Positions 8,392-17,336 are shown, numbered from the stretch's first letter. The stretch: 64,000 nt of DNA from Bifidobacterium cuniculi (GCF_000741575.1 NZ_JGYV01000005.1:108398-172397); one strand, 5' to 3'. Numbers and translations: made by a program. The notes: generated from the sequence alone by a model not told the origin.

Positions 8392-9195
8392 TCAGCCGAA
8401 GAGGCGGGCCAGCCAGTCCAGGGCCAGCTTCATCCATGTCTGCACGCAGGGTTCGATGCCGTTGACGCCCTGCCAGGCGGTCTGCGCGGTGCCGAGGGCC
8501 AGTCCGTGGCCGCCGCTGGGGAAGAGGTGCGCCTCGACGGGCACGCCGGCCTTGTGGCAGGCCTCGACCAGCATGAGCGTGTTCTCGACCGGCACGCAGT
8601 CGTCCGGCACGGTGTGCCACACGAAGACCGGGGGAGTCCGGGCGTCGATGTGCTGCTCCACGCTTACCTCGTCCATCTTCTCCTGCTTGCCGTAGTCCTC
8701 GCCGAGCAGGGCGCTGAAGCTGCCGTCGTGGCGGAATTCGCCTGCGGTGATCACCGGATAGCCGAGCATGAGCGCCTGGGGGCGCAGCTCGTCCGGGTCG
8801 TAGCCGTGGGCGCGCAGCACCTCGTCCGAGGCGCCCGTGGCGAAGTCGGCAGCCAGGTGGCCGCCGGCGGAGAAGCCGATGACGGCAATGCGGTCTAGGT
8901 CGACATGCCATTCGTCCGCGTGTGCGCGGATCTCGGCGAGGGCGGCCGCCACCTGCAGCAGCTGGGTGGGGTAGGTGGCCGGACGGCACGAGTAGCGCAG
9001 TACGAAGGTGTTGCAGTCCGCCGCGAGGAACTGGAGGGCGATCGGCTCGCTTTCGCGGTCGGATGTCATCTCGTAGCCGCCGCCGGGGATCACCAGCACG
9101 GTGGTACGGGTGCGGTTGGGGAGGATCTCCTCGGAGTTGTCGGGGACATAGCCAAAGAGGCGTGCGTCGTCAATGACGCGGGAAATGTATTGCAT
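8392..9195 (-). CDS. Alpha/beta-hydrolase, acyl (acetyl) esterase
   Basis: 267-residue cytoplasmic esterase of the alpha/beta-hydrolase fold. The oxyanion segment VIPGGGYEM (35-43) is followed by the nucleophile elbow GFSAG with S109. The likely acid is D199 (VPDDCVP) and the base H230 (SGGHGL). The closest groups are acetyl-xylan esterase and BD-FAE-type carboxylesterases that deacetylate sugars. There is no signal peptide. Next to an alpha-xylosidase, beta-galactosidase and beta-glucosidase, it could remove acetyl groups from imported plant oligosaccharides (xyloglucan galactose is often O-acetylated). That role is inferred from context; the fold and triad are seen. Confidence 0.85.
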   Translation of the reverse strand: MQYISRVIDDARLFGYVPDNSEEILPNRTRTTVLVIPGGGYEMTSDRESEPIALQFLAADCNTFVLRYSCRPATYPTQLLQVAAALAEIRAHADEWHVDLDRIAVIGFSAGGHLAADFATGASDEVLRAHGYDPDELRPQALMLGYPVITAGEFRHDGSFSALLGEDYGKQEKMDEVSVEQHIDARTPPVFVWHTVPDDCVPVENTLMLVEACHKAGVPVEAHLFPSGGHGLALGTAQTAWQGVNGIEPCVQTWMKLALDWLARLFG

Positions 9196-9307
9196 GAGGA
9201 CTTATTGTAGGCGTTGAACTATACCGAGTGGGTGGGTGTGAGCTTCGAGGGAACGAAATGCCGTTCGGAGGGTCGGTTTTGGCGCAACGGCATGATACGA
9301 CGGAAAC

Positions 9308-9370
9308 GTGTGTCTGGAATCGGCCCTTACGCGCTCTCCTGATTGGCGTGAGGGCCGATTCCGGACACAC
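9308..9370. repeat. Inverted repeat, 25-bp arms
   Basis: Arms 9308-9332 and 9346-9370 (GTGTGTCTGGAATCGGCCCT and near-complement, about two mismatches) with a 13-nt loop. It lies in the gene-free stretch 9196-9668, which otherwise holds only this and the next inverted repeat. Confidence 0.75.
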
Positions 9371-9472
9371 TTTTTGGCCGGTGGCCCGACAGTGCCCAGG
9401 CGACAGCTTGGTGTGAGCAGGCCTTGCCCGGGGGAATCGGGCCACGGGAGTCCCTTGTTCCGAGCTGGTGCA

Positions 9473-9596
9473 TGTCGCACGCTCCGGCGCCAGTCTCGTT
9501 GCGTGCGACGTCGTGATTACGTCGAACGGCGCAATGACGCGGTTTCGTGGCGTCCGCACGTCGCACGCAACGAAACGGGTGCCGGAGTGTGCGACG
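9473..9596. repeat. Inverted repeat around GTCGCACGC words
   Basis: The left arm (about 9473-9510) begins TGTCGCACGCTCCGG and ends GTTGCGTGCGACGT. The right arm (about 9558-9596) is its near-complement (CACGTCGCACGCAACG ... GCCGGAGTGTGCGAC) with a few mismatches. Each arm itself contains two inverted GTCGCACGC words, giving a nested structure. Confidence 0.7.
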
Positions 9597-9668
9597 TGTT
9601 CGCCGCTCACGTCGTCGCGATCCCCGGGATTTTGCCCGGCAGGCCCCGCCTGTGCTACAACCGTGACC

Positions 9669-10306
9669 ATGGCTGTCGAGATCAGGAACCTCCCGCGACG
9701 CGACTGCGCAACGGCCGTGGCCTTCGCCATGGAGGGCGGCGCCTTCGTCCCCTGCGAACCCTTACGCCGTGCCTGCGCCTGGTGGTTGTGGTACGGGGCT
9801 GCGCCGGGCGACGCAGGTCATCGGCGCCTATGACGGCGACCGTCTCCTGGGCGTGCTGCTCGCCAGGATGCGGGGTGGCAAGACCCGTCCGCTGCCCTTG
9901 GGTGCGCGGCTGGTGTGGCGTGCCATGGACGTGGTGGTGACCGTGGGCAATCTGGAGGCCGGCCATGCGCGTGCGAAGCGCGTCATGCTCGACGACTACC
10001 TGCGTGGGCGAGATCCTGTTCCTGACCGTCGACCCGCACGCCGGCATGTCCGGCGTCGGCACCGCCCTGCTTACCGAACTGGCGCGCCGCGAGCCCGGCA
10101 GGGAGGTCTTCCTGTACACCGCCAGCAGCTGTGCCTGGCAGTTCTACGAGCATCGCGGCTTTGTGCGCTATGGCGAGCAGATGGTCAGGACGACGGGGAA
10201 AGGTCCCGGGCTGGCCTGCATGCTCTACGCGAGGACACTGCCGACGATCAGAAAGCCGAGCATCCCCCGGCGCCTGACCTCATTCTTCTCCATCCGCCGG
10301 CGTTGA
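9669..10306 (+). pseudogene. GNAT N-acetyltransferase broken by two frameshifts
   Basis: A GNAT acetyltransferase can be read only by moving through three frames. Frame one runs from ATG 9669 (MAVEIRNLPRRDCATAVAFA) to about WWLWYG. It continues as LRRATQVIGAYDGDRLLG in the next frame after one extra base in the GGGG run at 9795-9798. A second extra base at about 10006-10008 (GGG) leads into GEILFLTVDPHAG, a coenzyme A-binding segment and the C-terminal FYEHRGFVRYGEQ. All parts of the family are present, so the gene is inactivated by point insertions and not by deletion. The pieces would give about 210 residues if joined. A sequencing error in the G runs is the main alternative. Confidence 0.75.
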
Positions 10307-10330
10307 TGTCTGTCCTGTCCAGTCCTGTCC

Positions 10331-10487
10331 TGTTGTTGTGTCGTGTTAGGGCGGGCACCCGCTCGGGGGTGGCTCCGTACTTAGGGCGGGCACCGGCTTG
10401 AAGAACTCTGAGTTCTTCAAGCCGGTGCCCGCCCTAAGTACGGAGCCACCCCCGAGCGGGTGCCCGCCCTAACACGACACAACAACA
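10331..10487. repeat. Perfect 157-bp palindrome
   Basis: 78-bp arms 10331-10408 and 10410-10487 are perfectly complementary around a single base at 10409. Each arm contains the words TTAGGGCGGGCACC (twice in direct orientation, near 10347 and 10381) and GGGGGTGGCTCCGTAC. It lies directly downstream of the broken GNAT gene and against the 3' end of a DedA fragment. Confidence 0.95.
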
Positions 10488-10510
10488 AAACGACGAGAGG
10501 AACGGGGGGA

Positions 10511-10765
10511 TCAGCTCGCGTCGGATTGCGTGTGGGGCGTGGTCTCCGTCTTGGCGGTCTCGGTGACGCTTGCGGACTTCTTCTTGCCGGACTTCGCCTT
10601 GACCAGGCCGAGGATGGCGACGATCACCAGTTCGAAGTTCTCCTGTACCACGGGGATGCCGCCGAAGAAGTAGCCCAGGAGGGTGAACAGGCTCGACCAG
10701 ATCCAGCCGGCGATGGCCCCGCGCGGGTCCTTGAGCAGGTTGGCAATGAATGGATAAAGCCCACA
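10511..10765 (-). pseudogene. 3' fragment of a DedA-family membrane protein gene
   Basis: The last ~75 codons match the C-terminal end of DedA/SNARE-associated membrane proteins: a membrane segment WSSLFTLLGYFFGGIPVVQ followed by ENFELVIVAILGLV and a Lys-rich cytoplasmic tail. The upstream part of the family (about 130 residues with the conserved FGRFxPxxR-type loop) is absent. The open frame further upstream (to 11314) does not resemble it. I read this as a truncated remnant. The break lies near 10745-10765, close to the large palindrome. Confidence 0.65.
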
Positions 10766-11199
10766 AGCGATTCTTCGACACAAGCGGTCGGAAGCGGTCA
10801 CCTGGCCCAGACGCCGTTTTCCTGTGTACCACGCCCGCTCCGCCCGCCGTGGCAGGCCGCCGATGATTGCTCCCTGCCGGCCACCGGTGACATTCCTCAC
10901 CAATCCCGCCGGGGAAAGGTGACTGCCGTCACCGTGTCGATGGCGTCCCGGCTGCCACCATGGACCTTGCCTTCGCTGTGTGCGACACGGGCCATACCCT
11001 GATTCATACCCTGAATCTACCCTGATTGTCCCTGAAAACGCCAATGTCGCACGGCAGGATGGAAGGACCCAATCGTTTGCGGCGACCTCACCCATGCGGG
11101 ACATACCTGGTGAGGCATGCTGGGCAACATGCGTATGGCAACCCATACGACACCGGCGGACGCCGACGGCGGGAAACCGAAAGAGAAAAAGGAGACATC
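10766..11199. other. Gene-free stretch upstream of ABC operon
   Basis: No recognisable gene. It contains short direct repeats of ACCCTGA (near 10997-11024) and presumably the promoter of the ABC transporter pair, which I could not assign to a clear -10/-35. Confidence 0.4.
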
Positions 11200-12045
11200 G
11201 TGGCCAAGAGCGCGAAGCAGAACATGCGGCAGCATGGTACCAGTGATCCCGTGGTGGCGCGGGCGAGTGACCTGTGCAAGCGGTACGGTTCGGGGGAGAA
11301 CGAGGTCGTGGCACTCGACCACATCGACGTCGAGTTCCGGCGCGGCCAGCTGACGGCGATCATGGGGCCGTCCGGCTCGGGCAAGTCCACGTTGATGCAC
11401 TGCATGGCCGGGCTGGACACCCCGACTTCCGGCACCGTGGACGTGGAGGGGCTCGAGGTGTCCTCCATGAACCAGAAGCAGCTGACCAGGCTGCGCCGCA
11501 AGGAGATCGGATTCATCTTCCAGTCCTTCAACCTGGTGCCCACCCTGGATGCCGAGGAGAACATCCTGCTGCCATTGCAGATCGCCAAGCGGCCGATCGA
11601 CCGCGACTGGTTCCGCAAGATCGTGCGGGTCGTCGGGCTGGAGAACCGCCTGGACCACCGTCCCAGCCAGCTGTCCGGCGGCCAGCAACAGCGCGTGGCA
11701 TGCGCACGCGCCATGATGCAGCGCCCGTCGGTGATCTTCGCGGACGAGCCGACCGGCAACCTGGATTCGCGTTCCTCGCGCGAGGTGCTCGGCTTCCTCA
11801 AGCAGTCGGTGCGCGAGTACGGCCAGTCGATCGTCATGGTGACGCACGACCCGCGCGCGGCGAGCTTCGCGGACCGTGTGCTCGTGCTTGCGGACGGCAG
11901 GATCACGCACGACATGGAGCATCCGTCGTACGAGTCCATCCTCGAGGTATTCGCCGGCGAGGATGACGTGACCGTCGACGAGATCCTCGACCCGGCCGCC
12001 GGCACGGGGGAGCGTTCCTCCCAGGGCAAGGGGGCGCGCGCATGA
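11200..12045 (+). CDS. ABC transporter ATP-binding protein (LolD/MacB type)
   Basis: 281-residue nucleotide-binding subunit. Walker A GPSGSGKST is at residues 56-64, the signature is LSGGQQQRVACARA, and Walker B with the catalytic Glu is VIFADEPTGNLD. The H-loop lies in MVTHDPRAA. This is the canonical set for the MacB/LolD/FtsE group, which power mechanotransmission and not classical substrate import. The start is GTG 11200 with AAAAAGGAG five bases upstream; the frame is open further but no better start exists. The stop codon overlaps the start of the permease gene by four bases (ATGA), so the two are translationally coupled. The C-terminal ~45 residues after the ATPase core are acidic and family-variable. 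Confidence 0.93.
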   Translation: MAKSAKQNMRQHGTSDPVVARASDLCKRYGSGENEVVALDHIDVEFRRGQLTAIMGPSGSGKSTLMHCMAGLDTPTSGTVDVEGLEVSSMNQKQLTRLRRKEIGFIFQSFNLVPTLDAEENILLPLQIAKRPIDRDWFRKIVRVVGLENRLDHRPSQLSGGQQQRVACARAMMQRPSVIFADEPTGNLDSRSSREVLGFLKQSVREYGQSIVMVTHDPRAASFADRVLVLADGRITHDMEHPSYESILEVFAGEDDVTVDEILDPAAGTGERSSQGKGARA

Positions 12046-14885
12046 TCAGGATCGGCTTGAGGGACGCGAAGTCCCATATGCGTCGTTTCGTGATGTCGAT
12101 CATAGCGATTGCGCTGGGTGTCGCCTTCGTGGTGGGCTCCTTCTGCTTCGGCGAGATGCTTGATTCGCAGATCGACAGCATGATGGCGTCGAATTCGGAC
12201 GCGGACGTGTACGTCTCCAGTTCCGTGGTGAAGACGGACGACGATGGTGAACCGTCCGGCACGGCGGATGACGGCAAGGTCCAGTACGAGGACATCGACC
12301 CGGACGTTGCCGGTACGCTGGAGGAGATTGACGGCGTGAGCAGCGCCAAGGTGTTCTACAACTACATGGGCGCGGTCCTGGTGAAGAAGGACGGCACCGC
12401 GGTTAACGGCGGTGGTGCCCCGACCCTGCTCCTGGGCATTGATGCGCAGCAGCCGTGGCGTGCCGCGAAACTGACGGACGGCCATTGGCCCGAGAACGAC
12501 CGCGAGATTGCCCTGCATGCAGGCGCGGCCGACCAGTCCGGGCTGAAGGTGGGCGACACTGCCACGCTGGTACTGCCCGACGGGCCCGAACAATTCAAGG
12601 TGGTCGGCACCTTCGACACGGATGCCGCACAGATGGGTGCCTCCCTGGTCGCCATTTCCCCTGCGCTTGCCAGGCAGCTCGCAGTTGAGACGAACCACAC
12701 GGACAAGGTCGGCACCATCGGGGTCTACGGCGACGAGCACACGCCGCTGGACGCCAAGGCGCAGGAAGCACTTGCCGGGAAGATCCGTGCGGCGCTCGGC
12801 TCCACGGAGCAGGTCAAGGTGGAAACCGGTGAGCAGGCGCGCGCCGACGATGCCAAGAGCACGAAGGAACAGCTGGGCTTCATCCAGCCGCTGATCATGG
12901 TATTCGCCGTGATTGCACTGTTCGTGGGATCCTTCATCATCGCGAATACCTTTACCATGATCGTCCGCGATTCGATGCGCGGTTACGCACTGCTGCGCTC
13001 CGTGGGCGCCTCGCCGGCGCAGGTGTTCCTCACGGTGGTCGTGCAGGCCGTCCTGCTGGGCGTGGTCGGCTCCGTGATCGGTGTCCTGCTGGGCTGGGGA
13101 TTGCTTGAATTGATTGCGCAGGGCATGAACCAGATGGGCTATGCGCTGTCCGGTTCCGCGGCCCCCTCCACCATGGACGTGGTATGGGGCGTGGTGATCG
13201 GCATCGCCGTCTCCGTGCTGGGCGCATCCATCCCGGCAAGGACCGCGGCGACCGCACCGCCGATCCAGGCGATGAACGAGACGGTCAACCCCGAGAAGCC
13301 CGTCAGAACGCGCGGTGCCATTGGCATTGCCATGATGGTGTTCGGTGCGCTGGCCTGGTGGCTGGCCTACGGCCTGGCAACCGGGGATGGCAAGCCGACG
13401 CCGTGGGATGCCGTCAACGGCATGGACAGCGTGATTCCGATGGCGTTGGGAGCCGTGTGCCTGGTCATCGGCGTCATCGTGGCCGGTCCCGCCCTGGTCG
13501 GTCCCGCCGGCAAGATACTCGGCTGGGTTCCCGACCACGTGTTCCCGGTGACCGGCAGGCTCGCCTCGCGCAACCTCGCGCGCGCCAAGCGGCGCACCGC
13601 GAATACGGCAGCCGCCCTGTTCGTGGGCATCGCCATCGTCAGCTGCCTGGGCGTGATTGCCGGTTCCGTCAAGGCCTCGCTCAACGACGTGGTGGACACG
13701 GGCATGGATGCCGATTACGCGGTGCGTTCCGCGTCGATGACGACAGCCCTGCAGGACAAGGCTGTCAAGGAGATGGAACAGGTCAAGGGCATCGAGGCCA
13801 GCGCCACGCTCCGCCAAATGTACGGCGTCACCGTCGGCGGCAAGGATGTGCCGGCCGCCATCACGCAGCCGGCGCTGCTCACGACGATTGCCCCGCCGCA
13901 GGTGCAGGACGGCAATGCCGCCAAGGCATTGGAGGACGGCCAGCTGGTGGTCGGCCAGTCCCTGGCCGACAAGTACGGGTGGAAGCTCGGCCAGCGGCTC
14001 GAATTGAAGGCCACCACGACGGACATCGACGAGGCGGCCACGGCCAAGGCTCAGGAAGCCTACCAGCGGCAGGTCGAGGAACAGGCAGGCAAACTGCAGG
14101 CCGAGGCCCGGCAGCTGGCCCTCGCAGGCGATGCCGACGGCGCCCGATCCAAGGTGGCACAGGCGCAGCAGGTGGTCGAGGATGCGCAGCACGTGGACCC
14201 GCAATCCCTGGTCAAGACCAAGGAAGTCACCCGCAGCGAGCAGGTCACGGTCGGTGCCATCGTCGAGGACTATCTCTACGTGGACTGCGTATTGGTCAAC
14301 CAGCAGCTGGCGAACAAGGTCAGCGATACGAGCTGGCAGATGCTCGACCAGCTGTACATCAAGGCCGCGCCCGGCACCGACCTGGAGACCCTGCGCAAGG
14401 ACCTGGAGAAGATCGCCAAGCCGTACTACACCATCGCCGTCATGGACAAGGACGAGTTCAAGTCTTCCATGGCCTCGATGGTCGACCAGGTGCTCGCCAT
14501 CATCTACGCGCTGCTCGCCCTGTCGATTGTCATCGCAATCTTCGGCATCGTCAACACGCTTGCCCTGAACGTGTCGGAACGCACCAAGGAAATCGGCCTG
14601 CTGCGCGCCGTCGGCACCTCCAACGGGCAGGTGCGCGGCATGCTCGCCATCGAGTCGGTCATCCTGTCCGTCTACGGCACGGTCCTGGGCATCGTGGTCG
14701 GCACCTTCGCCGGCGTGGTGCTCTGTGCGGTATACGCCGACCAGGGCATCAGCAAGATTGCCGTGCCGTGGGGCCAGTTGCTGCTCTTCCTCGCGCTCGC
14801 CATCCTCGTCGGCCTGGTCGCCAGCGTTTCGCCCGCCCGGCGCGCAATCAAGGAGCCCGTGCTCGACGCCGTCAGGAGCGAATGA
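12042..14885 (+). CDS. FtsX-like ABC permease (MacB type), two-module
   Basis: 947-residue membrane protein. An N-terminal membrane helix (about 18-40) is followed by a MacB-type extracytoplasmic domain, then an FtsX membrane block of three helices (about 285-400). A second helix pair, a second extracytoplasmic domain and a final three-helix FtsX block (about 815-930) complete it. This is the duplicated architecture common in actinobacteria. The second extracytoplasmic domain contains a charged Gln/Glu/Ala-rich helix at about 665-725 (motif AYQRQVEEQAGKLQAEA) that looks like a coiled coil and could contact a periplasmic partner or peptide. It is coupled to the upstream ATPase by a 4-base overlap. 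Likely roles are export or release of lipoproteins, peptides or antimicrobials; the substrate is unknown. Confidence 0.9.
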   Translation: MIRIGLRDAKSHMRRFVMSIIAIALGVAFVVGSFCFGEMLDSQIDSMMASNSDADVYVSSSVVKTDDDGEPSGTADDGKVQYEDIDPDVAGTLEEIDGVSSAKVFYNYMGAVLVKKDGTAVNGGGAPTLLLGIDAQQPWRAAKLTDGHWPENDREIALHAGAADQSGLKVGDTATLVLPDGPEQFKVVGTFDTDAAQMGASLVAISPALARQLAVETNHTDKVGTIGVYGDEHTPLDAKAQEALAGKIRAALGSTEQVKVETGEQARADDAKSTKEQLGFIQPLIMVFAVIALFVGSFIIANTFTMIVRDSMRGYALLRSVGASPAQVFLTVVVQAVLLGVVGSVIGVLLGWGLLELIAQGMNQMGYALSGSAAPSTMDVVWGVVIGIAVSVLGASIPARTAATAPPIQAMNETVNPEKPVRTRGAIGIAMMVFGALAWWLAYGLATGDGKPTPWDAVNGMDSVIPMALGAVCLVIGVIVAGPALVGPAGKILGWVPDHVFPVTGRLASRNLARAKRRTANTAAALFVGIAIVSCLGVIAGSVKASLNDVVDTGMDADYAVRSASMTTALQDKAVKEMEQVKGIEASATLRQMYGVTVGGKDVPAAITQPALLTTIAPPQVQDGNAAKALEDGQLVVGQSLADKYGWKLGQRLELKATTTDIDEAATAKAQEAYQRQVEEQAGKLQAEARQLALAGDADGARSKVAQAQQVVEDAQHVDPQSLVKTKEVTRSEQVTVGAIVEDYLYVDCVLVNQQLANKVSDTSWQMLDQLYIKAAPGTDLETLRKDLEKIAKPYYTIAVMDKDEFKSSMASMVDQVLAIIYALLALSIVIAIFGIVNTLALNVSERTKEIGLLRAVGTSNGQVRGMLAIESVILSVYGTVLGIVVGTFAGVVLCAVYADQGISKIAVPWGQLLLFLALAILVGLVASVSPARRAIKEPVLDAVRSE

Positions 14886-14917
14886 CGGGATGAACCCCGG
14901 CATGGGTTGTACAAGCT

Positions 14918-15023
14918 CGCCTTCGTCTGGCAAAGCGTGTCGGTAGCGCACGCTTTGCCAGATGGGGGACACACTTCGTCTGGCAAAGCGTGTAGTACTG
15001 ACACACTTTGCCAGACGAAGGCG
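14918..15023. repeat. Inverted-repeat element with TCTGGCAAAGCGTG words
   Basis: Ends 14918-14940 and 15001-15023 pair (CGCCTTCGTCTGGCAAAGCG and near-complement). Inside are a second inverted copy (GCGCACGCTTTGCCAGA, 14946-14962) and a further direct copy (CTTCGTCTGGCAAAGCGTGT, 14974-14993). The same word occurs as TCTGACAAAGCGTG in the element at 27461-27554. It lies between the FtsX gene stop and the stop of a converging gene. Confidence 0.8.
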
Positions 15024-15108
15024 GTTATTTTTCTGGAGCGTCGAGTGCAACGGCTGCATGGGCGCCATGGGCATTCGCTGCGGGGATGCCCCCATCCAAC
15101 ATGGTGCT

Positions 15109-16215
15109 CTAGAGGTCGGTGCGGTAGGTGTCGAGGAACCGTGTTGCCTGGATGTTGAATGCCGTCGGGTTGTCGAGGAAAGGGGTGTGTCCTGCACCGG
15201 CAATCTCGATGTATCGCCTGTCGTGGTTGGGCATCGACCTGCAGAGGTCACGGACCATCATGCTGGGCGTAATCCAGTCGGATTGGCCTTGGATGAAGCA
15301 GACGGGAATGGTGTCGGGAATCGTGATGTCGGCGAGCCTGTACCGGTAGTACATGTAGTTCACCAATTCGCGCTGCGACCGGATGATCCGTTCGGAATCC
15401 GAGGCCGCCAGCAGCCAACGCAAGTCCTGCATGGTGAAATCGGGTGATGTCAGGCCAAACCACAGTTGCTGCATGCCGGACAGTTCCCGGTCTCCCCGCA
15501 ACGGCTTGAGCGAATCGACGACCATGCGTTCGAGCCGTATGGCATCCATGTCATCGACCGACTCGGTCTGCGCGAAGGACCGGGCATCTTCCTCGAGGCG
15601 CATGGCGGTCTGCCGGTCGCTCAGTGCGGTGGCGGCATGCGCCGCCTCGATCTTGCCCTGCTTGAAGTCGACGACCTGTCCAGTGCCGATGTAGGCGGAT
15701 ACCTTCCCGGGATGGCGTTGCAGGTATTCGGTAGCCAGTACGGTGCCCCATGACTGCCCCAGAAGCACCACCCTGCCCCGTCCGTATTCGCTACGCAACC
15801 GATCCACCAGCTCGTCCATGTCGGACAGCAGGAGTTCCAGGGTCAACTCGGGTTGTGTGGTTCCCCTGCCATGGCGATGGGTGCGTCCGCTGCCGCGCTG
15901 TTCCCATGTCGCCACGGTATAGCGTTCCTCGAGCCCCTGCTGGTAGTGGCGCGACAGATAGGTCAGGGGGTAGCCTGGACCGCCATGCACCCAGAGCACT
16001 ACGGGATTGTGCCTGTCATGGCCGCGCACCTGCACGTACTGCCCAATGCCGCCAATCGTCATGTATCCCCGCCACTGCGCCGCGTCCGGGCCGGACAGGT
16101 CGGTGGACCTGCGGACACGGCGTCGGGACGCACCCACCAGGCAGCAGCCTGCCACGGACGACAGTACGGCCGTGCAGGCCAGGCCCCGTGCCATTCGTGC
16201 CATGGTTGCCTTCAT
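15109..16215 (-). CDS. Exported alpha/beta-hydrolase, proline iminopeptidase-like
   Basis: About 368 residues. The N-terminus (MKATMARMARGLACTAVLSSVAGCCLVG) is a signal sequence with a possible lipobox, so the enzyme is probably membrane-anchored or exported. The hydrolase core has HGGPG, the oxyanion motif of prolyl aminopeptidases, the elbow GQSWG, and a C-terminal GAGHTPFLDNP carrying the catalytic His. The family removes N-terminal proline from peptides or hydrolyses related amides. AAGGAGG abuts the ATG at 16215, so translation may instead start at ATG 16203; both keep the signal peptide. The frame extends upstream but without homology. It faces the ABC operon tail to tail, separated by a repeat element. 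Confidence 0.83.
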   Translation of the reverse strand: MKATMARMARGLACTAVLSSVAGCCLVGASRRRVRRSTDLSGPDAAQWRGYMTIGGIGQYVQVRGHDRHNPVVLWVHGGPGYPLTYLSRHYQQGLEERYTVATWEQRGSGRTHRHGRGTTQPELTLELLLSDMDELVDRLRSEYGRGRVVLLGQSWGTVLATEYLQRHPGKVSAYIGTGQVVDFKQGKIEAAHAATALSDRQTAMRLEEDARSFAQTESVDDMDAIRLERMVVDSLKPLRGDRELSGMQQLWFGLTSPDFTMQDLRWLLAASDSERIIRSQRELVNYMYYRYRLADITIPDTIPVCFIQGQSDWITPSMMVRDLCRSMPNHDRRYIEIAGAGHTPFLDNPTAFNIQATRFLDTYRTDL

Positions 16216-16308
16216 CCTCCTTCTCGATTCGGCGTTCCGTCCCGGCAAGCATACCGGTACATATACATGGCCACGGGCGCGCATGCCTGCGACCGTGGCC
16301 ATCCCATC

Positions 16309-16698
16309 CTAGCGGGTCAGCATGCGTTCCATGCCCGGTCCATCCGTGGCTGTGGGCATGGCCGTGTAGCCATGACGGCCATAGAAGCCTTCGGCGTCCT
16401 TCGACGACCGCAGGTCAGCGCAGATCTTCCAGCCCTCCTGCAGGCTACTTGCTGCGTACCGTTCGACGTACCTCAGGAGGCAACCGCCAACGCAACGGTG
16501 CCGCCACGACGGTGCAACGACCAGTTCGGTGAGGAATGCGTGCATGGCATGGTCGGAAAGCAGCCCTGCCATCGCAATGGCTTCGCCGGCCGCCCTGAGC
16601 ACGAAGGATGCGTCACGGCCGGCCAATGCCCATGCCACCTGTCTGGCCGAAGGTGGCGTCCATCCTGCGCTGTCGTACAGCTTGAGGAACTCGTCCAC
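16309..16698 (-). CDS. GNAT-family acetyltransferase, possibly N-terminally trimmed
   Basis: 129 residues from a GTG at 16698. It has the GNAT layout: DEFLKLYDSAGW near the start, a central beta-strand FLTELVVAPSWRHRCVGGCLL holding an atypical acetyl-CoA loop (R-H-R-C-V-G where Q/R-x-x-G-x-G/A is usual), and FYGRHGYTAMP near the end. Related proteins begin a few residues earlier, so the natural start may be lost or lie in the overlapping frame of the adjacent remnant. No convincing ribosome binding site precedes the GTG. The acetylated substrate is unknown. It could be a functional short GNAT or part of a decayed region with its upstream neighbour. Confidence 0.55.
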   Translation of the reverse strand: MDEFLKLYDSAGWTPPSARQVAWALAGRDASFVLRAAGEAIAMAGLLSDHAMHAFLTELVVAPSWRHRCVGGCLLRYVERYAASSLQEGWKICADLRSSKDAEGFYGRHGYTAMPTATDGPGMERMLTR

Positions 16699-17054
16699 GC
16701 CGCGAGGTCCCGCGAGAGTGTCAATGAGGCCAGGGGCAAGGATTGCAGGATGTGTCGTTCCCGACGCTTGCGTTCCTCCAGGCAGGCGATGTATCCGTCG
16801 TATCCCTGCAGGCCGTGTTCCAGTCCATAGCCTTGCCGTACGTGGTAGGCGGTCACTGCCTCGAGCCAGTCGTTCCCGCGTTCGTCAAGCACGCGGTCCA
16901 CCGTGGTGCGCACGTCGGGGTTGTCGAGATAGACCACCAGTGGCTCCATGGGTTCGATGATGTCGGCGATTCGGGCGATGTAGTCGCGTGACTGCTCCTC
17001 GTCCATGCAGACCACGGTCCTGCCTGCACGACGCAATCCAACGGCGATGTGCAT
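16699..17054 (-). pseudogene. Remnant resembling C-terminal half of a P-loop ATP-binding protein
   Basis: The frame from 17054 encodes EPLVVYLDNPDVRTTVDRVL and GLEHGLQGYDGYIACLEER. These resemble the nucleotide-kinase-like lid region of small P-loop proteins whose N-terminal Walker A normally lies ~80-100 residues upstream. No Walker A is present in the DNA upstream (17055-17215), and the frame runs on into the GNAT gene in a different reading phase. I interpret it as an N-terminally truncated remnant; a short genuine gene of unknown function is possible. Confidence 0.35.
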
Positions 17055-17336
17055 CCATGAGGCCTGTTCGACTGTGGGCGTACCGGGGTCACCCCGGAAC
17101 CTGCGGCCATGTTCTGCATGGTCCGTTTGCCATTTCCGGCGTGTCGATTTGCACGTGCCGCTACGTTATGAGCCATGAGCCATGACCTGCACAAGAATGG
17201 CTGCCTTTCCCCTGTATGACGGTGTCTCCAGCTCGGCAGGGCAGGCGACATGGCGGTTTTGGCCCCGCACCGTGTGCATTCGGATGGCAGGGCAAACCAA
17301 GGGAGCGTGGAGACACGCAGGGACGAGGGAGGAACC

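Noticed and set aside
11088..15251. 1387-codon minus-strand frame over the ABC operon
   Set aside because: Shadow of the FtsX and ATPase genes; composition is typical of antisense translation (Gln/His/Gly/Asp runs).
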